Source: Pigoraptor vietnamica (taxonomy: Eukaryota; Opisthokonta; Filasterea). Taken from it: a stretch of DNA of 26,363 nt. This document shows positions 1 through 10,960 of the stretch, piece after piece. The notes under the pieces are model-generated. The model had not been told where the DNA came from. It worked only from the letters and a program-made list of their open reading frames with translations, and searched no databases. Position 1 is the stretch's first letter, and every line of letters begins with the position of its first letter. The position numbers and the translations under genes are program-made. Where the stretch lies: assembly GCA_943704525.1 (NCBI GenBank), contig CALSCQ010002454.1, positions 1 to 26,363 on the forward strand, given 5' to 3'.

Positions 1-368
1 GGGGGGGGGGGCATGTGTGCGTGTGTTTGCGTGTGGCGCCAACGTCCTTGTGCTCTCACACGGTCATGCGGCACATATACATATCCGTACGGCGTTCGCA
101 CAGGCGCTCGCCATTTTTGTTCCTACTCCGTGTATTCATACATCACATCGTCCCACGCAGCCTCAGCGCGGCCTTCCTCCCCGACCGAGGTGCCCTTCGC
201 AACTTTGTAATTTGCGCCGTGGCATTCGTCGCTTACTTTTTGATATCGCTTGCGTACATTGCGGAACACGGCACGCACTGAGTGCGGCGGAAAGCAAGAT
301 AAAGAAAAAAATAAGCAAGGATGTGAAATTCACCGTACTTTGCGTTGTGTGTGCGTGTGTGTGTGTGC

Positions 369-597
<229 letters not shown>

Positions 598-1076
598 CTC
601 CGTCAAGAGATTGAGTTGCTAAAAGTTCAACCGACAGCACATGCACAGATTTTGTCGTGCAAGTGTTAGGCAGTTGACCGACCAGAACCCAAAAAGTGTG
701 ACTGTGTGTGTGTGGTCTGCGTGTGGTCAGCGTGTGTGTGGGCGGGTGGCGGGGGCAACGGCGCCCGAAGTTTTGGCCAGACGGATACGAAAGCTGGTGG
801 CAATGGGAATAACCACTCGCACTTGTCAACTGCTGAAATTTTAGACATAAACGTACCGCAACACGCAAACGCAACACGCCCGCGATACGCACACGCGCTC
901 ACGCTCACGCAAGCAACAGCACACGCACGCACGCACGCATGAACGACTCCCGTTCGGTCTTTGCGCACGTTCGCATCAATAGCCGTCCGTCCGTCGTTCC
1001 TCAGTGCGGAGACAGCCCGACTGCGCAAGTGACTGCCGCCTAAACGTTCGTCCATTCCCCTTTCCACGCAGTACGT

Positions 1077-4000
1077 TCACCGCCACGGACGCCCCGTGGG
1101 GTTAAACGCTGCCGACGCGGGGTTGAGTCCCTTGGTCGGCGTACGCACCGTGGCGGCCGTCGGTTGCGGGTCGCGGCGAGGGCTCTCATCACGCGCGCCT
1201 GCATACGCGTCGCGTTGGGACTGATGCGCGTACATGGCACGCCCGTCCCCTTGCTGCGAATAGCCGTCGTGAGTGAGAGCGGCCGGGGGCTGCCCATACA
1301 CCCGTCCGCTCGCGTGCGGTGCGAACGAGTCGCTTCCGCCCTGTGCGTAGGTACCACGCCCACTCGGCTCGTACATTCCACGCCCACCCGCGTGCTGCGC
1401 GTAGCCGTGTCCGTAGTCTTGCGCGCTCATGCCTTGCGAATAATCTTCCGAGTACTCTGGCTGAAAAGCGGCACCGTACGGATCCCCTTGCGGCTTTCCT
1501 GTCCGCTTGTTACCCCCGTCGCTGCCATGGCGACGCGCGTAATCGTCCCCGTCGGGCTCAACTCCGCCGCCTTCGGCCCACTCTTCGCCTCCCTCCTGCG
1601 CCACGTGGTCGCCGTGCACGTACGCACCTTCCGTCGCCCACCCCGGCTGCTGCATGAACGGCATAAATGCCGCGTGCCCGGCGCCAAAGCCGGGCGGCAC
1701 TCCGCCGGCAAACTGCGCGTACATCTGATGCGCAAAGTACGGCGGCACAAACTGCGGCGGCTGCTGTGGGTGGCCAAACCCAGGCGGAGCGTAATAGTGC
1801 GCTGGGGGGAAGCCGGCGTGGTAGAATGGCACCGCCTCATGCGCGAACATCGGGTCGCCTTCCACGTAGGGGTTGGGCACATAGCCGCGCTCGTCCACGA
1901 ACGCCACCTGACCGTCCACAGCAGACCACTCTCCGTCCACAGCGCCCGCGGGATACGCTTCGCTGTTCTCGGCGACTCCATCGGGGACTACGTACGCGCC
2001 AAACGCACCGCCACCCAAGGGAATACCCTCCGTGACACTCGCACCGGCCACAAACGCGCCCTCGTCCAGTTCCTGCGATTGCAACAGAGAGGGGTCGGCG
2101 TTGATTTCATAGTCCCCGGGCGAAGCCGCGACGTTGCCATCAAGGGAGCCGGCAGAGAGCATGATCCCCTCGTCGGATACAAGCTTCCTCCTCGCGCCCG
2201 AAGCCCGTTGCGCGCCGTGCCCCTCGGTCACGTGCGCGCGGTCCGCAGCGGCGCCCACAAAGCGGACGAGTGGCGAAACCGCCGGCGGTTGCGCGAAATT
2301 TCCGAAGGGCACCGCAAATTCCGACACGTCAGAAATGGAAAAGCTGGCCACCGGCGGCCGCACGTGCACGTGGGCGGGAGTGGCGTGCACGCCCGAAATC
2401 GAACCAAACGAGATATCGGCAGTGTCCCAATCGCCCACGTCGTCGCCAAGCCCGTCAAAGTCCGCGCCGTCCGCGAAGTGCACAGCGGACGCCGTGTGAG
2501 CTTCGTCGTACGCGTACGTATCGTATGGGGAAGCGTCGGCGTCAATTTCGGGCTCTTGTGCAAACTCAGCGCCAACGTCGCCAACGTCGCCGCTCGAGAC
2601 CGAGACCGCGTCGGCACTTTCTTCCTTGTGATGAGTCGCGGTGCCCTCGTCCTTGAGTTGGTCAAAGTGTGTCGCCCACTCGCGCCGCGTGCCCCACGCA
2701 GACGCACCAGCGGGCGTCTTGGAAGCCGACGAAGTCGCCGACAAAACGGGCGAGCTTGTGCTTGAGGATTGGCCAAGAGACTGGCGAGCGCATAGAGTGT
2801 CAGTGGTGGGCCCTCACGACGCAGTTTGCGTTTCATTACTATCAACCCACTTCAAAATGTAAGAGCATAGAGACGAGGATGCGCACGTAAACAACGTACC
2901 GGGAAGTCACGTGCGATGTCCGGCGTGCGAGGAGGGCCCTGTGGCTTTGGAGAAACAGTAGCAACGGGATGTTCGTAATTCTCCTCAAAGTCGCCACTTC
3001 CGCCGATCAACACCCTCCGCTGCGCACGTCAAATTTGACACAAGTAAATATTAGCACACATATTAACGTGCAAAGATACATAATATCACGTGAGTGAATG
3101 CGTGAGCAAGTGTGCCCAGCGGGCGCACGGCGTGTGCATATTCTGTGTTGTCCACGCCATGTCTCGCCTTATATCGCCTTGCAGCGACGACTGTCACATA
3201 CAAAGCAGTTGCTAGCTTCTCCACTCAAACGAGTGTTCGAAGAGAACCGTACCTCCCGCTGGGCCCTTCCGCCGCGCTTGCCCCGGGTGCGACCCGTGGA
3301 CGTCTCCGCGCCTTCCCCTCCCTTTCGATAGTAGCCGCTGAGCTTCGTGTGATCGCCCTTCGCAGCCTTCTCTTGCGCATCGACGCTCGCCGCAATGGCC
3401 CTGGAGTCAATATACAGGAACAAGTGAGATACGGAAATAAATATAACACACCCACAAACAGAAGGCTAGAATATATACGAGGCTAAGATATTAGACGCGA
3501 TCGGGAAGGGAGTCATGCACATGCCGCACGGCGCCTTCCCCCACCTGTCAGACGCGTGCTGCGTGCGCAGGTCGTTGAGCCACACTTCGTACTGCACATT
3601 CCGCGCGGAGAAGTCCTCCGAATCGCACGGCAGTCCCAAAATGCCGTTGATGACGTCGTAGAGAAGCCCTACCACACGCACAGCGGCGTAAAGATCAGCA
3701 ATTGTGCACGCACGAGTACCTGCGTGTTGTCTGGACACCATGCAGCGACATACTCTCGCAGACCGAGACACGAAGCCCACAAAGAGCACGGTTTAACAGC
3801 GATTACAACACCAGCACGCACAGAGTAGATTGAACAGCAAGCAGCGCGCCCACCCCCACCCTGCATCATGCGCGCCTTTTCGGCCCACTGCGCCGGCACG
3901 ACGCAATCGTAGTGGTTTCCGCCCGTGAAGCACAGCCGCACGACACTCGCGCCCTCCGCCCCGGATGTGACGGTGAGGGGAGGCTTGTTGGCCTCTTGGA

Positions 4001-4962
4001 AGATGGCGAATTCGAGGCTGCGCGGATGACGCCGTGCGCACATTGCGTCAGTGGCGTGTAGAATGGAAGGGCACGAGTAGCGTACAACCGCCGGGTACGT
4101 GCACACACGCAGATATTAAATTTCAAGGTCACGCACTCACGCACACACACACACACACACACATACACACTACATATACACACACACGCACACACACACA
4201 CACACCACACACATACACAGGCACACGCACACGCAAACATACACACACACACACACTACACACAAACGCACGCACGCACGCAAACACGCGTGCATTCAGA
4301 CGAGAGTCACTCACTTGAGCAAGCGCGCCATGCATTGGAGCTCAATTTCGCCGCCCCATCCACTGAGGCGGCGAATCTCAAACACGTAGTGGTCGAATGG
4401 GACGGCCATGAAGGGCTCGTAATCGTCGCGATTCCTCACGAGAAAGTCAACGCACGACTGCCGGAGCATGTCGTGTTGCGCCTGTGACAGACCGGGCAAC
4501 TGCGAGTAACGAGAATGGGTTTAATCCGACGGCGATTGTATGTAAACCTCACAGCAACACGAAAGCCGTAACGAGAATGGCGTGGGGAAGTGCTTCGGGT
4601 GCGCGCACGTGTGTTAACAGGACGAAGCACACGATAATCTGACCGATTTGCGGACACTGCCGATGAAGTCCCACCTGCGCCGCAATGGCCCTAAAAAGGC
4701 AGGAGCCGTCCTTCACAATCGGAATCCGCTTCAACCCCTTGCTTCCAAGGTACCTGCGCGCATTAGTGGCGGGCGTGAGTCACATGTAGCGATGCGCGAA
4801 CTGCAAAGCAGATTTATAACTAATAGCCCAAAGGACGCTCAGCGTTACAGCAACTCACGTGTCCATATCAGCGAGTGCGGGCTCGTGTTGCATGGCGGCG
4901 GACGAGGCCACGCCATACTGCGCCTCGAACGACGACTCGGCCATCTTTGGGTCAAGCGCCAT
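1077..4962 (-). CDS. OTU-domain deubiquitinase with prion-like tail and C-terminal PAM2 motif
   Basis: Eight exons, in transcript order: 4962-4859, 4753-4675, 4499-4315, 4017-3860, 3668-3545, 3400-3253, 3019-2900, 2780-1077; 873 codons plus stop, all phases close. The OTU fold spans about residues 36-190. Visible catalytic signature: D50-G-S-C53 (nucleophile Cys) and N-H158-Y-D (general base), with the family-typical segment W109-G-G-E-I-E-L-Q between them. A helical segment follows (L-L-Y-D-V-I-N), as in OTUD4/Otu-type enzymes; I do not see a clear Tudor domain. Residues beyond about 300 are acidic, then rich in Pro, Gly, Tyr, Gln and Ala with repeated G-R-G-x-Y-like units, hence disordered and prion-like. 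The last 18 residues hold L858-N-P-x-x-x-x-F865-x-P, a good PAM2 motif for the MLLE domain of poly(A)-binding protein. Inference: a ubiquitin protease acting on mRNPs. The first ATG in the open frame was taken as start; the short exon 1 is the least certain part. Confidence 0.87.
1080..1133 (-). other. PAM2 (PABP-binding) motif at the C-terminus of the OTU protein
   Basis: Codes the final 18 residues, K856 to R873. The known PAM2 core is L-N-x-x-A-x-x-F-x-P; here it reads L-N-P-A-S-A-A-F-N-P, with the Leu and Phe that insert into the MLLE pockets seven residues apart, the usual spacing. The Ala sits one residue off the most common register but a second Ala follows. Confidence 0.75.
4140..4264. 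repeat. Imperfect (CA)n tract in an intron of the OTU gene
   Basis: CA dinucleotides with TA/GC interruptions. On the sense (minus) strand this is a GT-rich tract starting about 50 bases inside the intron whose donor is at 4314. Confidence 0.95.
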
Positions 4963-5325
4963 TCTTCGTGCGGATAACGTGCGTCACTCCACGCACTACT
5001 CTCAACGCGTGTGTGTTGGGCACACGACAAACGCTAATAACAGTTGCGCATGGTTACGCGCACGTGTCCTAAGCACGAAACCCAAGCGAAGGCAAGACAA
5101 ACGGTACACTGCAAGATTTGCGTGCAACACTAAAATAACAGTACCCAACACGTGATGTTACAACTAACACCCCGGATGCTCAATTGGTAACGTGGGTGTT
5201 GTTCGACGTTAACATCGTCGCCGGCCGTTTCCCTGCTTGTGCCTTCGAAGAATGGGAAGCGCCCTTCGGTTTTTGACAATTTCGGAACGCAGGACGTTTG
5301 AATCGGCACCAATACTGGCGATTGT

Positions 5326-5905
5326 GCTTTTCAATATAAGAAGATTCGACGCGACTGGTCTGTGTCTGTAGCCGGGGAATTGCCGAGAAGGCCGATGCCA
5401 TTCAGCTTTCCGTCAGTTGCGGGACATCGTGTTACGTCCAACCCTAATATTTTAAGCACGTAACTCGCCCGGTGATGCACACACACGGCCGGGGCTTACT
5501 GTATCCCCGGTCACTAGGCGCCGACTCCTGCACCGCGCTTGACCTCATTTCCCAAATCCCAACCACTGGTTGGACTTTCGCCAAATCACTGCCGACAATG
5601 CAGCTGACTCGGCAAAAGATGAAACCGCGTGTCACGTTTTAATTCACCGAGACGCGGAGGCGCAGCCTTGCGTCTGGAACGATGGACGACCTGGAAGCCG
5701 TCGTTCGCGTCGCCCTGCAAGCGATCTTGTTCAGTGTTCGTTCCCCGTCACGGCAATCGCTACCCGAGCCGCGACGTCGTCCACGCCCGCTCGTGCGTGC
5801 TGATTTGCCGCTTTCAATATAAAAAGTTTCAACGTGGGGGACGATGGAGAACAGTGGAAGATCGATGCCATTCTTACCGTCATTGCGACACGACGTTTTG
5901 CTTGA
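5326..5905. repeat. Two strongly diverged copies of one block (about 5326-5436 and 5809-5905)
   Basis: Both copies contain the ordered words CTTTTCAATATAA / CTTTCAATATAA, then TTCGACG / TTCAACG, then GATGCCATTC, then CCGTCA-TTGCG-GACA, with different spacing between the words. The order is conserved, suggesting an old duplication or two relics of the same dispersed repeat. The match is by eye only. Confidence 0.4.
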
Positions 5906-6044
5906 CTTTTTTTGCTTTCGGTGCATTCTTGGCGCAACTCTCTGCAAAAACAGTGCGTCACACACACTGTCCGGTTGGTCCCTCGTGCGGTAACATCGCG
6001 TAACGCTCATTCTCTTGTTACCCAACATGCTTCAGGCGTTCTGT

Positions 6045-6175
6045 TGGGACGTAGCTGAACAATGCGTGCGCCATTGTCCAGAAGGTCTTGGGTTCGAGTC
6101 CGAGTGTGCACGCGCGCATATTTTGGAGAAAGCCAAGCGTTTTCATTTCTTTTGTGTCGATAGTGGCAAAAAAAG
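6045..6175 (+). repeat. tRNA-derived SINE-like element or tRNA relic
   Basis: 6091-6101 reads GGTTCGAGTCC, an exact match to the Pol III B-box consensus GGTTCGANTCC. Upstream, 6052-6064 (TAGCTGAACAATG) resembles an A box, and the 39-base distance between box starts is near that of a tRNA. A complete cloverleaf cannot be folded: the anticodon stem and one T-stem pair fail. A short A run at about 6167-6174 could be the tail of a SINE. I therefore call it a tRNA-derived repeat or pseudogene, not a working tRNA. No target-site duplication was found. Confidence 0.45.
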
Positions 6176-6234
6176 AGTTTGCGGTTTTGATCCACTTCGC
6201 CAATACGTTACGTCAGGCTGCCATCACACTCAGT

Positions 6235-6240
<6 letters not shown>

Positions 6241-6269
<29 letters not shown>
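6241..6269. repeat. (CA)n microsatellite
   Basis: Pure CA repeat of about 29 bases in the divergent intergenic region, roughly 390 bases upstream of the ATG8-like start codon. Confidence 0.95.
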
Positions 6270-6271
<2 letters not shown>

Positions 6272-6657
6272 ACACACATTCATACACTCGTACCCAATCT
6301 GGGGTCGTCGCATTTTTTGACGAAATCCCACTCACACTGTGACTCTTCCCACACACGAATCACGTTCGCTTGTACGCACTCGGCGCACTGACGTACCCAC
6401 CCATCGTTTTCGCCTCCGTTATTCTCACGTCGCGATCGCTGAGCCACGATTTCTCCATTTTTTATGTCGTTGCGCAAGCACACGGACGCACTTCGTTGCT
6501 TCCTCTCACTTCATTCCTTCGACAGTCTCGTGCGGTTGCGAAAATCATGTGACATTGTCACTGTAGCACGCTCGCATCATCGAGTGGATCCCCTTAATAG
6601 GCGCGCGATTTCGCTCTCGCACGACACGCAGTCGTCCCTCGAAGGACCCCCGACAAC

Positions 6658-8018
6658 ATGCTCACTGCGGCAGCAAACGTTTTGAAGCGTCGTCTCAGCA
6701 TCGGCGGGGACGATGCGCGTGACGAGGCGGTGGAGGCGGCGCTCGACGAGTACCCGGGCATGATACCCATCATGGTGCTCTGCGGCGAAGGGGCAGCGGC
6801 CTCGTCCCGCTTCTCTTTCCACCGGCGGAAGAGCGTCGGAGACGAGGACGCGAGCACATCGCCACAGCCTACGCGCCTCTCGAACCGCAAGTTTTTGGTC
6901 CCCGCGGCGATGACCGTCAGCCAACTCGCCCTCGTCATTGGGCACAGGCTGCAACTGCCTGCCGGCAAGGTGTGTAACGAGAGTGCGCTGTTCCGCTGTA
7001 CCGCGCTGTACAACTCCCTTTTACTTTTTTCGTGCAGTAACACAAATGCTCATTGGTGCGTTGACGTCTGTTACAGGTGATAAAGCTCTCCCCCGCGCGC
7101 AAGGCGTCGGTGCATCTCTCGGACGGCACGGCCCTCAGCGACGTCTACATGCGATACGCAGACAACGACGGGTTCGTGTACATCACGTACCGAACCAACC
7201 CCGAGGTCCGCCGTCGCATGTCGGTCGACACGTCTTCGGCGTCCATTAGCGAGCGCATTCGCAACATGTCGCTGAGCAGCGCCAAGGAGGCCCTTCACAG
7301 CCCCCTCCCGTCGCCGCCACACCCGAAGGAACAGAAGAAGAGCGCCCCCGTCGTCGCAGGCAGGAGTACAACATCTGTCGGCGCTCCCTCGACGGATGAC
7401 ACGCGTCCCCGACGCAAGTCGCTCGAGGAAGCGCGCCGCGACGAGGCTCGACAAGTGGCGGAGGACTTGCGTAACAGCGCATGCCTCAAACCGACCGAGA
7501 CGCCGAGCGAGCCCGTGTCGCCGCTGTCGCTCACGCCCCCGGAGGACTCGCCGCTTTCTGACCTTATCGTGAGTGACACAATGCCGGGACAGTCGCCGCC
7601 GCGGTCGTTCCAGGTGGAAAGCGCAAGTGCACCGTCGCTCGTACCCAGCAGGGACGCTGCCGTGGCGCATGTCGTTCCCGCGGAAGGTACCCGCAGCTGC
7701 ACGCCCGCGGGCTTGCAGCGCGACCTCATGCGTCGGCGCGTGAACGAGCGTCTTTTTGATCTCCTCGCCGAGGACGAGCCGCAGTACATTCCGCCGTTCG
7801 AGTCGATCATCGCTGCTCTTGAGCGCGATCAAATCCACGCGACGCGGTCCGACGGGGCGATTGAGCGTCCATCGACCAAGCTGTCGGGCATTGCGGAGGG
7901 GTCGCTGCCGAAGAGTCTGTCCGTGCCGTCGCTAACCGCGTTTTCGGAGGCGGAAAACGCGTCGATTATGCGCCGCCGCATGTCGCTGCACAACAGTCTC
8001 CCCGTGCGAGTGGGCTAA
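6658..8018 (+). CDS. Divergent ATG8-like ubiquitin-fold protein with long disordered C-terminal tail
   Basis: Two exons, 6658-6969 and 7077-8018 (intron GT-AG, phase 0), 417 aa. Residues about 25-142 follow the ATG8/GABARAP pattern in order: Y32-P-G-M-I-P-I (compare Y-P-D-R-I-P-V), K78-F-L-V-P, T86-V-S-Q-L, I94-G-H-R-L-Q-L, and finally D133-N-D-G-F-V-Y-I-T-Y142 (compare D-E-D-G-F-L-Y-x-T-Y). An insert of roughly 23 residues follows the first strand. True ATG8 ends about eight residues after T-Y with the Gly that ATG4 exposes and ATG3 joins to phosphatidylethanolamine; here R143-T-N-P-E-V-R-R follows with no Gly, and about 275 Ser/Pro/Arg-rich residues come next. The tail has several R-R-x-S sites and two possible LIR motifs. 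Inference: keeps the LIR-binding fold but is not lipidated in the standard way. It could instead belong to the ATG12 branch; the Y-P-x-x-I-P start favours ATG8. The downstream neighbour (OTC) is convergent. Confidence 0.78.
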
Positions 8019-8214
8019 GGTTAACCCTCGCCCACACTGATATAAATACACTCACTAAGTTAAGAACAACTGCGCCTTCGAATGGAGACATCGTAGAATA
8101 TATCGCAACAAAAAATCGCTCGTTCTCTTACGCACAAAGGCACATCCGAGTTGAGGCGACACAGCACAGAGGTCCAGCCCACTTTACTCGCGTGTACGTT
8201 GTGCGCGCTCTGCT
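8019..8214. other. Short convergent intergenic region
   Basis: 196 bases between the stops of the ATG8-like gene (+) and OTC (-). A TATAAATA word lies at about 8041, possibly serving as an A-rich processing signal. Both 3' UTRs must be short or overlap. Confidence 0.5.
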
Positions 8215-8489
8215 TCAGCTGGGAGGGATGAAGCCAGGCGGCGGAGGAAGACGCATCACATACATCAGCACAGCCATCATGGTATAGAGGCGGTTCTCCG
8301 CCTCGTCGAAAACGGCCGAGCGATAGCCGTAGAAGACCTGCGTGCGATACATAAAGTGAGACGTCGAACGTCAGCTTGGGGCCATATGCGCACAACTCAT
8401 ACGCAACGCGCGAGTGGTGACAATTGAGTGCGTGTGCATACGAGTTACATGCAGCCAGGGCATGGGATGTTTGTGCACGTGCGGGTGCG

Positions 8490-8553
<64 letters not shown>

Positions 8554-10960
8554 GTGAGATACGCAAGACAAACGGCGGTCCTTCGCTCACATTGTCGTCG
8601 ACCTCCTCCTTCTTGCGCGGGAGGCAGTGGAGGAAGATCCAGTCGGGCGCGGCGTACGCAGACGCCTCCATAGTGACTTGGTACCCAGCAAAGGCCTTGA
8701 GGCGCGCGTCCTTCTCGCCCTCGTCACCCATGCTCACCTGCACGAAAGAGACATCAGAACGGCTCATTAAGAGACAGTCGTCCATCGACAAAGGAGAAAG
8801 AGTGGAACATATACGCCCAATTACATGAGACCGTTGGAACAACGCGTGCACTGACACTCAGAATACGATCCTTGGCGTCGCCAGCGCGAATAGACACACA
8901 GCGATAGCGCAATGATGCGTCCTCTCGCACGCACCCAAGTGTCCGTCGCAATCACACGCGCGTCCTTGTATGCTTCGGCGATGTTCCCGCCAATTTTGAT
9001 CGAAGTGCCGTGCTTTGCCGCCAATTTTTCGGCAATTTCGACCACCTCTTTCTTCGGCCGATAGTCGACGGGCGTGGCCACCTGCGCATGGCGGTGACAG
9101 TCAGTTCTTGTGTTGCAGACAGCTTGAGGTAGGCACACACACAGCAGCGTACAATGCGGGCATGTGAGGGGGGGATACGTCTCCGAAGGCACGCAAATAG
9201 CAATCGATGATGATGTGAGGCCCACAAATGCGCCATCGATGTGTGAGTGAGGCGAAGGAAAAGTTTTTTCAATGGTCTTCGAGAGCAAACGCGACGATAT
9301 ACTGGCCCCACGCGTCGCCCTATCTGGATAGAAAACGCGACCTCCTTTCCATACTTAAATGAGAAAAGGTAAGCTTACGCACCTGCAAGTCAATTCCAAG
9401 CTTCGGGGCGGTGACCAGGAAGCTGTTAAGAATGTTGTTTCCGTCGCCCACCCACGCGAGGCGGAGGCCTTCGAGGGACCCGCGACTATAGGCGCACGAG
9501 GGAACGGAGTAGACGAACGAAGGCATCAGCTGCCGCTATGTGATACTATCAAGCCGCGACCACAAGAAACGCCCACGGAGAGCCAGGGGCACGCACACAC
9601 TTGAATTCTCTCCCTAGCTTGCCTCAATATGTCTTGCTGGTGCCCGATACAGCAAACATCAACCACTCACGCACTAACAAACAACCAACGCGCAGTATAA
9701 ACAGATAATCGCGCGGTCCCCACCCAAACTTCTCCATGATGGTCATGTAGTCCGCGAGTGCCTGCAGCGGATGGTATGTGTCCGACAGTGCGTTGATCAC
9801 GGGCACTCGCGAGTGCTTCGCAAGCTCCTGCAATGTGCGCGACACGTGATGGGCGACACGTGAGCTCGAATTGTGCGTGCATGGTGTGAGAGAGATATCC
9901 CCAACGGTCCATCCCCCCATCAATTCAACTCGTATGTGTGCGTGTGTGAGCCATGGGCGCGTGAACATACTTCTCGTGCGCTTGTCTGATTGTACGTGAA
10001 TACATGAGGTGCGTGTAATGTGCACGTTGTGTATGTGGCGCTCTGCAGAGACGGTGCCAACGCACACACAAGCACACACCTCCACGTCGCTGTGCTGGTA
10101 CACACGGGCCAGAATGACGCTACTGAGGCGAGAGAGCACTTCGGACGTGTCTCGGAGTGACTCTGTGAAACGCAAAAATCAGTAACGCGCCGTAACAGTG
10201 AAGACCCCCCCCCCTTCCCCTCATCAGAGTGGTCGACACTTAAAGCAGCCATTGAGCATGTCGCCCTCACTTCTTCTCCCTCCCAAAGCTCACACTGATA
10301 CAGTCACCACGGATAGTCCCTCAGAAGGACTGGCTACGTTCCGATAAGCGATAAGCAGGCAGCTGAACGCACCGTTGACGCCCAGTTGTATGTCGTCCTT
10401 CCCCAGGAAAATCGGGTGGCCTCCGAGGTAGGACATGGCCGTCTCCGCACTCACACGCGTGCGCGTGCTGCGCTTCTGGAAGATCATCGAGAGCGTGCGG
10501 CCGAGGAGAGGTCGGTAAATGTCGCCGCGGCGGTACTTGTCCTTGAGGTAGAAAGCGAGTGAGAGAAGCGTCTTGATATCCTGCGGCGCTGTGTGTGCGC
10601 AAAAGACACGAAGTGTTCAGATGCGTGCGAACAAGTCCATGCCGGTCTAACAAGGCAACTAGGGCAAATTGGGCGTCCTTGGCGCTCGGAGACGCACAAC
10701 GAACACGCGTGTGGGGGGGGTGTGGGAGGCGGCAAATCAGCTCAAATTGTAGACATTGGGTGTGGGATGTCAAATCGGCTTAAATAACAGACGTGTACTT
10801 TCACATTGGGTGTGGGGGAGAGACAGAGAGAACGAAAGCCATCGGACTCACCCGTGTCCACGAGGCTGAGGAAGTGGAGCGGCTGCGCGGCGGTGCTCTG
10901 TGCGCGCGATGCCACTCGAAACACGGGCAACGCCGTGCGAAGCGCGCGAAGAGGGAGCAT
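8215..10960 (-). CDS. ARG3: Ornithine carbamoyltransferase, mitochondrial
   Basis: Transfers the carbamoyl group of carbamoyl phosphate to ornithine, giving citrulline. Eight exons in transcript order: 10960-10852, 10588-10373, 10162-10080, 9827-9724, 9485-9383, 9081-8935, 8737-8591, 8337-8215; 343 aa, the usual family length. The N-terminus ([11 protein letters not shown]) is Arg-rich without acids, a mitochondrial presequence; mature protein begins near H-F-L-S-L. Diagnostic sites: S77-T-R-T-R carbamoyl-phosphate loop, [15 protein letters not shown], the ornithine loop S-M-G, and H-C-L-P-R with the catalytic Cys. All seven introns are GT-AG. The gene is divergent from ARG5,6 with 514 bases between start codons. 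The yeast symbol is used (animal and human: OTC). Confidence 0.96.
8492..8552. repeat. (GT)n microsatellite in the last OTC intron
   Basis: About 30 GT units on the plus strand inside the intron between the last two OTC exons (8338-8590). On the sense strand of this gene it is (AC)n, unlike most intronic tracts in the window, which are GT in the sense direction. Confidence 0.95.
10735..10816. repeat. Diverged tandem duplication in OTC intron 1
   Basis: Two units: CAAATCAGCTCAAATT...ACATTGGGTGTGGG and CAAATCGGCTTAAAT...ACATTGGGTGTGGG, the second ending at about 10816. The 14-base end word is identical in both. No function is suggested. Confidence 0.6.

Larger units (their letters stand above)
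4963..6657. other. 1.7-kb divergent intergenic region between the OTU and ATG8-like genes
   Basis: The genes on either side are transcribed outward, so both promoters should lie here. I see no supportable protein gene. Contents: a tRNA-like Pol III element near 6045-6175, a CA microsatellite at 6241-6269, two diverged copies of a sequence block near 5326-5436 and 5809-5905, and two short palindromes (5487-5508, CCGGGG arms; 5559-5573, CCAACCA arms). Short open frames present have no recognisable family. Confidence 0.6.

Noticed and set aside
1164-2765. 533-codon plus-strand open frame
   Set aside because: It is the antisense of the last OTU exon, Arg/Val-rich by GC-rich complement, with no domain. 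The minus strand carries a gene whose phases close and which ends in PAM2.
4140-4264. CRISPR-like or other spaced repeat array
   Set aside because: Simple dinucleotide repeat in an intron; no unit-spacer structure. No CRISPR array is present in the window.
6052-6118. Functional tRNA gene
   Set aside because: A and B boxes are present, but no intact anticodon stem-loop or matched acceptor stem can be folded.
8060-8857. 265-codon minus-strand open frame as one exon
   Set aside because: It runs through OTC exon 7 and the adjoining intron including the CA tract. Splicing at 8591 and 8337 restores the OTC sequence.
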